Below, in pieces: positions 35,865 through 48,829 of a DNA stretch of 64,000 nucleotides (position 1 is the first letter of the stretch; every line of letters begins with the position of its first letter). Source of the stretch: Megaleporinus macrocephalus. Its lineage: Eukaryota; Chordata; Actinopteri; Characiformes; Anostomidae. The notes beneath the pieces are model-generated. The model had not been told where the DNA came from, ran no database searches, and worked only from the letters and a program-made list of their open reading frames with translations. A program made the translations under genes and the position numbers. The stretch covers positions 12,588,774-12,652,773 of the forward strand of contig CM038716.1 in NCBI GenBank assembly GCA_021613375.1, written 5' to 3'.

Positions 35865-38800
35865 CACTGTTTCACCTCAGAGTGAACACACACACTCGGG
35901 GCAGTGAAACACCCGCATACACATACATTAGTGAACACAAACATATAATAGGGGACGGTAAAACACCCACATACACACACACATACTGGTGAACACACAG
36001 TAGGGGCAGTGAAACACCCGCATACACATACACTAGTGAACACACACACACATAATAGGGGTCGGTGAAACACCCATATACACACGCATACTAGTGAACA
36101 CACACTAGGGGCCAGTGAAACACATGCATACACACACAAACTAACGAACACAGACACTAGGGGCAGTGAAACACATACACACACATACTAATAAACACAC
36201 ACACTAGTGGGCAGTGAAACACCTACATACACACATACTAATGAACACACACACTAGGGGGCAGTGAAACACATACATACACACACATACAAATGAACAC
36301 ACACACTAGGGGCAGTGAAACACATACATACACACACATACTAATAAACACACACTAGTGAAACACATACATACACACACAAACTAACGAACACACACAC
36401 TAGGGGCCAGTGAAACACATACATACACACACATACTAATATACTCACACACTAGAGGGCAGTGAAACACCCATATCCACACACATACTAATGAATGCAT
36501 ATACATACACATACTAGTGAAGACATACTCTAAGGGACATGGAAACACCCCCCCCCACACACACACAAAGTAGTAAACACACACACTGGGGCAGTGAAAC
36601 ATTCACATACACACCCATACTATTGAATACACACACTAGGGCCAGTGAAACACATACATATACACACACATACTGTTGAATACACACACTAGGGCCAGTG
36701 AAACACATACATACACACACATACTAATAAACACACACTAGGGGGCAGTGAAACACATACATACACACACATACTAATGAACACACACACCATGGGGCAG
36801 TGAAACACATACATACACACACATACTAATATACTCACACACTAGTGAAACACATACATACACACACAAACTAACGAACACACACACTAGGGGCCAGTGA
36901 AACACATACACACACATACTAATAAACACACACTAGGGGGCAGTGAAACACATACATACACACACATACTAATATACTCACACACTAGTGAAACACATAC
37001 ATACACACACAAACTAACGAACACACACATTAGGGGCCAGTGAAACACATACACACACATACTAATAAACACACACTAGGGGGCAGTGAAACACATACAT
37101 ACACACATATACTAATGAACACACACACTAGGGGCCAGTGAAACACATACATACACACACATGCTAGTGAACACATACTAGGGGGCAGTGAAACACATAC
37201 ATACACACACATACTAATAAACACACACTAGGGGCCAGTGAAACATACATACACACACATACTAATGAACACATACACTAGAGGGCAGTGAAACACCCAC
37301 ATCCACACACATACTAATGAATGCATATACATACATATACTAGTGAAGACATACTCTAAGGGACAGCCACATACATATACACACACACATACTGTTGAAT
37401 ACACACACTAGGGGGCAGTGAAACACATACACACACACATACTAGTAAACACACACACTAGGGCCAGTGAAACACATACACACACATGCTAGTGAACACA
37501 CACTAGGGGGCAGTGAAACACACACACACATACTAATAAACACACACACTAGGGGCCAGTGAAACACATACATACACACATATTAATAAACACACACACT
37601 AGGGGGCAGTGAAACACATACATACACACACATACTAATAAACACACACTAGGGGGCAGTGAAACACACACATACACACGCATACTAATAAAAACACACA
37701 CTAGGGGCCAGTGAAACACATACATAAACACACATGCTAGTGAACACACACTAGGGGGCAGTGAAACACATACACACACACATACTAATAAACACACACA
37801 CCAGGGGCCAGTGAAACACATACATACACACACATATTAATAAACACACACACTAGGGGCCAGTGAAACACATACATACACACACACATACTATTGAATA
37901 CACACACTAGGGCCAGTGAAACACATACATACACACACACATACTATTGAATACACACACTAGGGCCAGTGAAACACATACATACACACACACATACTAT
38001 TGAATACACACATTAGGGGGCAGTGAAACATATACATAAACACACATACTAATGAACAAACACACTAGGGGGCAGTGAAACACCCACATTCACATACATA
38101 CTAATGAATGCATATACATACACATACTAGTGAATACATACACTAAGGGGTGTGGAAACACCCCCCCCCCACACACACACACACACACACAAATTAGTAA
38201 ACACACACACTGGGGCAGTGAAACATTCACTTACACACGCATACTAATGAAAACACACACTCGTGGGCAGTGAAACACATACATACACACACACATACTA
38301 TTAAATACACACACTGGGGCCAGTGAAACACATACATACACACACACATACTATTAAATACACACACTGGGGCCAGTGAAACACATACACACACACATAC
38401 TATTAAATACACACACTAGGGCCAGTGAAACACATACATACACACACACATACTATTAAATACACACACTAGGGCCAGTGAAACACATACATACACACAC
38501 ACATATACTATTGAATACACACACTAGGGCCAGTGAAACACATACATATACACACACACATACTGTTGAATACACACACTAGGGCCAGTGAAACACATAC
38601 ATACACACACATGCTAGTGAATACACACACTAGGGGGCAGTGAAACACATACACACACACATACTAGTAAACACACACACTAGGGCCAGTGAAACACATA
38701 CACACACATGCTAGTGAACACACACTAGGGGGCAGTGAAACACATACACACACACATACTAATAAACACACACACTAGGGGCCAGTGAAACACATACATA

Positions 38801-41800
38801 CACACACATATTAATAAACACACACACTAAGGGCCAGTGAAACACATACATACACACACATACTAATAAACACACACTAGGGGGCAGTGAAACACATACA
38901 CACACACATACTAATAAACACACACACTAGGGGCCAGTGAAACACATATATACACACACATATTAATAAACACACACACTAGGGGCCAGTGAAACACATA
39001 CATACACACACATACTAATAAACACACACTAGGGGGCAGTGAAACACAAAATACACACACATACTAATAAAAACACACACTAGGGGCCAGTGAAACACAT
39101 ACATAAACACACATGCTAGTGAACACACACTAGGGGGCAGTGAAACACATACACACACACATACTAATAAACACACACACCAGGGGCCAGTGAAACACAT
39201 ACATACACACACATATTAATAACACACACACTAGGGGCCAGTGAAACACATACATACACACACACATACTATTGAATACACACACTAGGGCCAGTGAAAC
39301 ACATACATACACACACACATACTATTGAATACACACACTAGGGCCAGTGAAACACATACATACACACACACATACTATTGAATACACACATTAGGGGGCA
39401 GTGAAACATATACATAAACACACATACTAATGAACACACACACTAGGGGGCAGTGAAACACCCACATTCACATACATACTAATGAATGCATATACATACA
39501 CATACTAGTGAATACATACACTAAGGGGTGTGGAAACACCCCCCCCACACACACACACACACAAATTAGTAAACACACACACTGGGGCAGTGAAACATTC
39601 ACTTACACACGCATATAAATGAAAACACACACTCGTGGGCAGTGAAACACATACATACACACACACATACTATTAAATACACACACTGGGGCCAGTGAAA
39701 CACATACATACACACACACATACTATTAAATACACACACTGGGGCCAGTGAAACACATACACACACACATACTATTAAATACACACACTAGGGCCAGTGA
39801 AACACATACATACACACACACATACTATTAAATACACACACTAGGGCCAGTGAAACACATACATACACACACACATATACTATTGAATACACACACTAGG
39901 GCCAGTGAAACACATACATATACACACACACATACTGTTGAATACACACACTAGGGCCAGTGAAACACATACATACACACACATGCTAGTGAATACACAC
40001 ACTAGGGGGCAGTGAAACACATACACACACACATACTAGTAAACACACACACTAGGGCCAGTGAAACACATACACACACATGCTAGTGAACACACACTAG
40101 GGGGCAGTGAAACACATACACACACACATACTAATAAACACACATACTAGGGGCCAGTGAAACACATACATACACACACATATTAATAAACACTCACACT
40201 AAGGGCCAGTGAAACACATACATACACACACATACTAATAAACACACACTAGGGGGCAGTGAAACACATACACACACACATACTAATAAACACACACACT
40301 AGGGGCCAGTGAAACACATACATACACACACATATTAATAAACACACACACTAGGGGCCAGTGAAACACATAAATACACACACATACTAATAAACACACA
40401 CTAGGGGGCAGTGAAACACAAAATACACACACATACTAATAAAAACACACACTAGGGGCCAGTGAAACACATACATACACACACATGCTAATGAACACAC
40501 ACACTAGGGCCAGTGAAACACATACATACACACACACATACTATTGAATACACACACTAGGGGGCAGTGAAACATATACATAAACACACATACTAATGAG
40601 CACACACACTAGGGGGCAGTGAAACACCCACATCCACATACATACTAATGAATGCATATACATACACATACTAGTGAAGACATACACTAAGGGGCGTGGA
40701 AACACCCCCCCCCCCCCCACACACACACACACACACGCATACTAATGAAAACACACACTCGTGGGCAGTGAAACACATACATACACACACACATACTATT
40801 AAATACACACACTAGGGCCAGTGAAACACATACATACACACACACATACTATTAAATACACACACTAGGGCCAGTGAAACACATACATACACACACACAT
40901 ACTAATGAAAACACACACTCGTGGGCAGTGAAACACATACATACACACACACATACTATTAAATACACACACTAGGGCCAGTGAAACACATACATACACA
41001 CACACATACTATTGAATACACACACTAGGGCCAGTGAAACACATACATATACACACACACACATACTATTAAATACACACACTAGGGCCAGTGAAACACA
41101 TACATACACACACACATACTATTAAATACACACACTAGGGCCAGTGAAACACATACATATACACACACACATACTGTTGAATACACACACTAGGGCCAGT
41201 GAAACACATACATACACACACATGCTAGTGAATACACACACTAGGGGGCAGTGAAACACATACACACACACATACTAGTAAACACACACACTAGGGCCAG
41301 TGAAACACATACACACACATGCTAGTGAACACACACTAGGGGGCAGTGAAACACATACACACACACACACATACTAATAAACACACACACTAGGGGCCAG
41401 TGAAACACATACATACACACACATATTAATAAACACACACACTAGGGGCCAGTGAAACACATACATACACACACATACTAATAAACACATACTAGGGGGC
41501 AGTGAAACACATACATACACACACACATGGTAATGAACACATACACTAGGGGGCAGTGAAACACATACACACACACATACTAATAAAAACACACACTAGG
41601 GGCCAGTGAAACACATACATACACACACACATGCTAATAAACACACACACTAGGGGCCAGTGAAACACATACACACACACATACTAATAAAAACACACAC
41701 TAGGGGCCAGTGAAACACATACATACACACACATGCTAATGAACACATACACTAGGGGGCAGTGAAACACATACACACACACATACTAATAAAAACACAC

Positions 41801-42440
41801 ACTAGGGGCCAGTGAAACACATACATACACACACACATACTATTGAATACACACACACTAGGGCCAGTGAAACACATACATACACACACATACTAATGAA
41901 TGCATATACATACACATACTAGTGAAGACATACACTAAGGAGCGTGGAAACACCCCCCCCCACACACACACACACAAATTAGTAAACACACACACTGGGG
42001 CAGTGAAACATTCACTTACACACGAATACTAATGAAAACACACACTAGGGCCAGTGAAACACATACATACACACACACATACTATTAAATACACACACTG
42101 GGGCCAGTGAAACACATACACACACATACTATTGAATACACACACTAGGGCCAGTGAAACACATACATACACACACATGCTAGTGAACACACACACTAGG
42201 GTCAATGAAACACATACAAACACACACACATACTATTGAATACACACTCTAGGGCCAGTGAAACACATACATACACACACTTGCTAGTGAACACACACAC
42301 TAGGGGGCAGTGAAACAGCCCATATGTACATGCTAGTGAACACACACACTAGGGGGCAGTGAAACAGCCCATATGTACATGCTAGTAAACACACACACTA
42401 GGGGGCAGTGAAACAGTCCATATGTACATGCTAGTGAACA
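35865..42440 (+). repeat. 6.6-kb CA-rich minisatellite, unit about 50 bp
   Basis: Units read CAGTGAAACACATACATACA, CACACATACTAATAAACACA and CACTAGGGGC/G. A marker block (CCCACATTCACATACATACT, GAATGCATATACATACACAT, then a run of C) near 38080-38170 recurs near 39460-39550 with an offset of about 1,380 bp, and again in shorter form near 37280, 40620 and 41890. Many units contain AATAAA. The last units (42310-42440) change to ACAGCCCATATGTACATGC. It begins about 90 bp after the gene 1 stop. Confidence 0.93.
36190..36195 (+). promoter_or_regulatory. First AATAAA after the gene 1 stop
   Basis: No AATAAA lies between the stop at 35773 and this point. The hexamer is part of the CTAATAAACAC word of the minisatellite, so identical signals recur in most later units. 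It is a candidate poly(A) signal only. Confidence 0.3.
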
Positions 42441-43744
42441 CAACTTTTTCAGACGTTACACTTAGACTTTACCAAATGTCTCAACACCAGCTCACTGATA
42501 ACAAGCTGAGGACAACAAACACCTTCCCTCGTCCTGAGGGCTCCAGCTGGAGCTGTAGTGAAGGTTGGAGGCGCAGCAGACGAGGGCATGTTAAAAACAG
42601 TTTGTGCTGAAATTCAGCGTCTCAGCCATTCTTCTTCCTCTCCGGAGTCTCAGAACTGGAGCCGGTTCGTCACAGTTTTGACTACGGCTTGAAAAATTAT
42701 AGCAATTTGGTGGATCTGAAATAACTAATCATGTAAAGAAATGAGGCACTTCTCTCTCGGCTGCTGCCGGCTCTGCTCCTACGGGTATGATGATTTTCGT
42801 GATCTGAAATGATCAGATGGAAGGGAATTAGGTCTCGCCAACCTTTGTGGTGAAATAGATTTATCCTTGATTTTCAATGCGGTGACATAATTGGACTGAC
42901 GGTGTTGTGAAGAGAGAGTCGCCTGTCGAGGAAAAGTGATGAATGTACACAAATCAGACCGATTAGCCGGGAAAGTGTGGACTGATTTGAGGAAATTGGA
43001 CTGTTATAGCTCTGAATGTGTCTATCAGACGCTGGAGAGAGACATCAGTCGTGGTGGGTGTCTATCAATTCCGACCGGCACAGCTTGTTCTCTTCCGCTT
43101 TGCCGGATGGCGCGGCAGCCTTCGCTCTTTTGAATGAAAAAGGTTTTATGATCACAAGGTTGAGAGCTTTTCAGGTCTTCAGAGTGAGTTTAGAGAAGAG
43201 AAGCAAGCGATGGACGCTGCGCTGATCAGCAGGAAGGTCAGATTTAAAACTTTGGTTCTCGCCATCCAAGTAACACAGTCAGTGGTGTTGAGGGTCTGGG
43301 CTCTGGGGTGGTCAGTCCATCGTTCTGAGAACAGCAGCAGCTTCTTTGTTTGGTCTGTATCTCCTTTTCTCAGTGAGGGGCTTCTTTCACAGCTGCACAT
43401 CTCTTCCAGGTGGTTATGAGGGGTCCTGATTTCTTTGTACTCATTTTTCATTTTAATGTCTTTATTAATTAGAAAAAAAAACATCAAATCTGAAATATAC
43501 TTTACTCACAGTAACTGTTATTAGCTGTTTTTATCTAGAACAGTAGTTGAAGTGCATACTGCAATACAGTTCTATATCTTTAAAAAAAATATTTCATCAT
43601 TCAAGCTTCCAAGAATTTCTTTGTTTACTTCTTTTTGATCATCACAAATCCTGATTTCAATTTTATTATTTACTTTATTAATAAAAACCTTTTTTGTATC
43701 ACTGCCTTCTAACATCTAATAATGAAATAAACTGATTTCAATAG
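42441..43744. other. Unique intergenic sequence
   Basis: Non-repetitive sequence of balanced composition from 42450 to about 43420, then A+T-rich. Short open frames on both strands (for example 43179-43487 minus) show no domain or splice pattern I trust. The stretch 42610-43020 has the look of a conserved noncoding element. Confidence 0.4.
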
Positions 43745-45890
43745 ATTTACCAAAGAGACACTCAGCAGTACATACAGTAACATAGAGATACTCAGCAGTA
43801 CATACAGTAACATAGAGACACTCAGCAGTACATACAGTAACATAGAGATACTCAGCAGTACATACAGTAACATAGAGACACTCAGCAGTACATACAGTAA
43901 CATAGAGATACTCATTAGTACATACAGTAACATAGAGATACTCATTAGTACATACAGTAACATAGAGACACTCAGCAGTACATACAATAACATAGACACT
44001 CAGCAGTACATACAGTAACATAGACACTCAGCAGTACATACAGTAACATAGAGACACTCAGCAGTACATACAGTAACACAGAGATACTCAGCAGTACATA
44101 CAGTAACATAGAGACACTCAGCAGTACATACAGTAACATAGAGATACTTACCAGTACATACAGTAACATAGAGACTCAGCAGTTCATACAATAACATAGA
44201 CACTCAGCAGTACATACAGTAACATAGACACTCAGCAGTACATACAGTAACATAGAGACACTCAGCAGTACATACAGTAACACAGAGATACTCAGCAGTA
44301 CATACAGTAACATAGAGACACTCAGCAGTACATACAGTAACATAGAGATACTCAGCAGTACATACAGTAACATAGAGATACTCAGCAGTACATACAGTAA
44401 CATAGATACTCAGCAGTACATACAGTAACATAGAGACACTCAGCAGTACATACAGTAACATAGAGATACTCAGCAGTACATACAGTAACATAGAGACACT
44501 CAGCAGTACATACAGTAACATAGAGATACTCAGCAGTACATACAGTAACATAGAGACACTCAGCAGTACATACAGTAACATAGAGATACTCAGCAGTACA
44601 TACAGTAACATAGATACTCAGCAGTACATACAGTAACATAGAGACACTCAGGAGTATACAACAGTAACATAGACACTCAGCAGTACATACAGTAACATAG
44701 AGATACTCAGCAGTACATACAGTAACATAGACACTCAGTAGTACATACAGTAACATAGACGCTCAGCAGTACATACAGTAACATAGATACTCAGCAGTAC
44801 ATACAGTAACATAGAGATACTCAGCAGTACATACAGTAACATAGATACTCAGCAGTACATACAGTAACATAGAGATAGTCCGCAGTACATACAGTAACAT
44901 AGATACTCAGCAGTACATACAGTAACATAGAGATACTCAGCAATACATACAGTAACATAGACACTCAGTAGTACATACAGTAACATAGAGACACTCAGCA
45001 GTACATACAGTAACATAGACACTCAGCAGTACATACAGTAACATAGAGACACTCAGCAGTACATACAGTAACATAGACACTCAGCAGTACATACAGTAAC
45101 ATAGAGACACTCAGCAGTACATACAGTAACATAGACACTCAGCAGTACATACAGTAACACAGACACTCAGCAGTACATACAGTAACATAGAGACACTCAG
45201 CAGTACATACAGTAACATAGACACTCAGCAGTACATACAGTAACATAGAGATACTCAGCAGTACATACAGTAACATAGAGATACTCAGTAGTACATACAG
45301 TAACATAGAGATACTCAGCAGTACATACAGTAACATAGAGATACTCATTAGTACATACAGTAACATAGAGACACTCAGCAGTACATACAGTAACATAGAG
45401 ATACTCAGCAGTACATACAGTAACATAGAGACACTCAGCAGTACATACAGTAACATAGAGACACTCAGCAGTACATACAGTAACATAGACTCACTCAGCA
45501 GTACATACAGTAACATAGAGATACTCAGCAGTACATACACTAACATAGAGACACTCAGCAGTACATACAGTAACATAGACACTCAGCAGTACATACAGTA
45601 ACATAGAGACACTCAGCAGTACATACAGTAACATAGAGATACTCAGCAGTACATACACTAACATAGAGACACTCAGCAGTACATACAGTAACATAGACAC
45701 TCAGCAGTACATACAGTAACATAGAGACACTCAGCAGTACATACAGTAACATAGACACTCAGCAGTACATACAATAACATAGACACTCAGCAGTACATAC
45801 AGTAACATAGAGACACTCAGCAGTACATACAATAACATAGAGATACTCAGCAGTACATACAGTAACATAGAGATACTCAGCAGTAAATGA
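43745..45890 (+). repeat. 30-bp minisatellite
   Basis: About 72 copies of a unit with AGTACATACAGTAACATAG followed by AGATACTCAGC or AGACACTCAGC; a 28-bp version lacks GA. Because 30 is divisible by three, minus-strand frames stay open and give Leu/Val/Ser/Tyr/Cys repeats. Confidence 0.95.
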
Positions 45891-46554
45891 AAATGAATAA
45901 ATCTATTTATCCGAGTTGTCTTGTAGTTTAATGGAATAGAACTTTTAATGGAAGATAATAACGAGGCAAGTACTGAGAAGTAATTTTGGACCTTATTTTT
46001 GTTTCTCTTCATAATAAAATTAATAAATAAGTTTGTACTGTATGTCTATGTCACAAGGTTTCTTCACACCAATGTTCACAAAGAAATTTTGGAATTGAAA
46101 TCAAATTTAATCCAATGTAAAAGGTAATGGACGTCTGTTGAAAGGCTGATGCAGGACTTTTTAAGATACCGTATTTATGGAACTGTCTTTCACTTACGGG
46201 ACTGAAGTTAGAGTTAGTATCCAGCGAGAACCGAGACTACCGTCTTGCTGAGGAGCACTCGAGTACAGAACGTCATGTTAAAGCTGTTAAAGGTAAACAA
46301 GGCTATTACGATGTTCTGGGTCTAAAAAGACTGCCAGAAGATTATTCCTACCTAAAGCTTCACCATAAGCTCACCTGAGTGTCTCACCTTAGCTTAGTGT
46401 TACAGCGCCTCCCAGTGGAGTCCAAATTCAGTACAATGCTTTCACACAGAAGTCCAGTTATGACTATAAAGACTATATGTGAAGGTTTTTGGCTTTCTAA
46501 GTATAATATATATATATCGATCAACATTAAAACATTACCATTAAACCAACTACA
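45891..46554. other. Unique intergenic sequence
   Basis: Mixed sequence, A+T-rich at its edges. The stretch 46380-46460 contains GCGCCTCCCAGTGGAGTCCA, a word typical of degraded dispersed repeats. No gene is seen. Confidence 0.4.
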
Positions 46555-47285
46555 GTCTACTCACTGTCCACTGTATCAGCTCCACTGACCATACAGGACC
46601 TCCACTCACTGTCCACTGTATCAGCTCCACTGACCATCCAGGACCTCCACTCACTGTCCACTGTATCAGCTCCACTGACCATCCAGGACCTCCACTCACT
46701 GTCCACTGTATCAGCTCCACTGACCATACAGGAGCTCCACTCACTGTCCACTGTATCAGCTCCACTGACCATACAGGACTTCCACTCACTGTCCACTGTA
46801 TCAGCTCCACTGACCATACAGGACCTCCACTCACTGTCCACTGTATCAGCTCCACTGACCATACAGGACCTCCACTCACTGTCCACTGTATCAGCTCCAC
46901 TGACCATCCAGGACCTCCACTCACTGTCCACTGTATCAGCTCCACTGACCATACAGGAGCTCCACTCACTGTCCACTGTATCAGCTCCACTGACCATACA
47001 GGACTTCCACTCACTGTCCACTGTATCAGCTCCACTGACCATACAGGACATACACTCACTGTCCACTGTATCAGCTCCACTGACCATACAGGACCTCCAC
47101 TCACTGTCCACTGTATCAGCTCCACTGACCATACAGGACCTCCACTCACTGTCCACTGTATCAGCTCCACTGACCATACAGGACCTCCACTCACTGTCCA
47201 CTGTATCAGCTCCACTGACCATACAGGACCTCCACTCACTGTCCACTGTATCAGCTCCACTGACCATACAGGAGCTCCACTTACA
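46555..47285 (+). repeat. 45-bp minisatellite derived from the adjacent MITE
   Basis: Sixteen or so copies of a 45-bp unit: CACTCACTGTCCACTGTATC then AGCTCCACTGACCATACAGG and ACCTC. The final copy runs directly into GAGCTCCACTTACAGACTG, the outer part of the repeat element at 47271-47800. The array therefore looks like an amplified end segment of that element. A 45-bp period keeps both minus-strand frames open for 236 codons. Confidence 0.92.
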
Positions 47286-47805
47286 GACTGTAGTTAATCT
47301 GATTCTCTGTATACTTTATCACTCTGTTCTTTAATGATCAGGACCCCCACAGGACCACCACAGAGCAGATACTATTAGGGAGGTAGGTCATTCTCAGCAC
47401 TGCAGTGACACTGATGTGGTGGTGGTGTGTTAGTTAGTGTGTGTTAGGGTTAGGGTTATGGTTAAGGTTAGGGTTAGGGTTGTGCTGGTGTGAGTGGATC
47501 AGACACAGCAGTGCTGCTGCTGGAGTGTTTAAACACTGTGTCCACTCACTGTCCACTCTATTAGACACTCCTACTACTTGCTGGTCCACCTTGTAGATGT
47601 AAAGTCAGAGACAGTAGCTCATCTGCTGCTGCACAGTTTGTGTTCCTCTAGTTCTTCATCAGTGGACACAGGACGCCGCCCACAGGACACTGCTGTCTGG
47701 ATAGTTTTGGTTGGTGGACAATTCTCAGTTCAGCAGTGACACTGAAGTCTTTAAATGTCTGATCCACTCACACCAGCACAACACACTCACTAACACACCA
47801 CCACC
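47271..47805. mobile_element. Non-autonomous dispersed element (MITE-like)
   Basis: The stretch has the landmarks of a dispersed fish repeat I recall from characiform and catfish genomes: CAGGACCCCCACAGGACCAC, GTGACACTGATGTGG, GTGTGAGTGGATCAGACACA, CCTTGTAGATGTAAAGTCAG and CACACCAGCACAACACAC. Words at 47396-47515 recur inverted at 47730-47800 (GCAGTGACACTGA; GTGTGAGTGGATCAGACA), giving large inverted arms. The superfamily is not certain. Confidence 0.7.
47444..47481 (+). repeat. Telomere-like TTAGGG tract
   Basis: Thirty-eight bases of TTAGGG with two imperfect units (TTATGG, TTAAGG) sit inside the MITE arm. In the element as I remember it this position is a simple GTGTGTT run, so the tract looks inserted or expanded. 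Confidence 0.85.
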
Positions 47806-48479
47806 ACCTGAACACAGTCTCTGAGGTGCGGTTGCCCACATCTCGCCCTCTACAGGTCCAGCCTGTGTACCATCCCAGCCAGCATCAGTCAGTTCCATGT
47901 CTTTGCCCTTTCTTTGGCATGCGCCAGTCGCAGCAGTGCACATACTAGTGTCGCATGCCTGCCGCTCCCTGCACTGTGCCTGCCTCGGGCTGCATAGCAA
48001 CAGCAGCTGCCGCTCGCACCTCCCTGAGGATCGCTCTGTTTAGGTGCTACACTGTTTCTCTCCACTGACTCAGGATTCACTCAGCGTCGGGTATCCAAAC
48101 CGGTATCAGTGGGCACATAATATTCCGTCCTATTTATTCTCTATGGGGAAAAATCTGGAAAAATCCACTTCCATCCGGAATCCACACATCCGATCAGAAA
48201 GCTGTATACAAGACCGAATCAGACCGGACAGTCTGGAGCTGGAACTGAGTTGATATCTGCAGTACGAGTTTTAGTAATAGTAGTAATAATAAAAAGAACA
48301 GACGAGAAATGTTACACTGTTGTTCATGTTTAATTACACAGTTATTACAGACACTCCCTATAAAGTGGGACTACTTTTCCCTCCGCCGTCGTCCTCTGCT
48401 TCTACACAAACAGGTTTGAGTTTCCGCAATCTAATAAACCACAACAAGGGCCACCCGGACACACCAAAAACCTTATTTA
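47806..48479. other. Unique intergenic sequence
   Basis: Relatively G+C-rich at 47820-48060 with several CTGC and GCCG words, then ordinary. Short open frames on the minus strand (47725-48080) carry no recognisable domain. No gene is claimed. Confidence 0.4.
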
Positions 48480-48618
48480 ACACACAGAAATGATATTCCA
48501 TACGTGTTATTTTACAGTTTTAATCTCTTCACAGTTATTCTCTAATATTATTACTGATAAAATAGTACAAATGAAAACAAGCTGGGTAGGCGTGTCCAAA
48601 CTTTTGACTGGCAGTGTA
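48480..48618 (-). mobile_element. Tc1/mariner-type element end
   Basis: The sequence ends GTGTCCAAACTTTTGACTGG followed by CAGTGTA, the outer end of a transposon family very common in vertebrates, with the matching A+T-rich subterminal region before it (GTTATTTTACAGTTTTAATC). The inverted form TACACTGCCAGTCAAAAGTT closely matches the unit of the 9.2-18.6 kb satellite. The other end is not seen nearby. Confidence 0.7.
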
Positions 48619-48829
48619 TGTAGGGAAGATAAGATTTAACTTTCATTAGGTTTACCCTGTGGAAGTCTTTCTGCAGTTACTGAAAGCAGAGCTTCACCAG
48701 CGAGGACGCTAAACGTTCCAGTATTTGTTCAGTAAATAAGAAAATAATCTGGAGACTGCTTGTGGTTTAATCAGTTCTGTTTGTCTATTTTTCTAAACCC
48801 GTGTCTGTATATATAAAACTGCTGTCGGT

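Noticed and set aside
35864..42229. Minus-strand Cys/Val/Phe-rich frames that look like Cys-rich secreted peptides
   Set aside because: They are the complement of the CA-rich 50-bp array (GTGTGTATG words), with no stable boundaries.
43709..45758. Minus-strand Leu/Val/Cys/Tyr repeat frames that look like membrane proteins
   Set aside because: A 30-bp array read in several frames. Hydrophobicity is a by-product of the unit.
46550..47267. Two overlapping minus-strand frames of 236 codons
   Set aside because: A 45-bp MITE-derived unit divisible by three; two frames are equally open, which is not expected for a real gene.
47444..47481. Chromosome-end telomere
   Set aside because: Only 38 bp and imperfect, located inside a dispersed element with unique sequence and a gene on either side.
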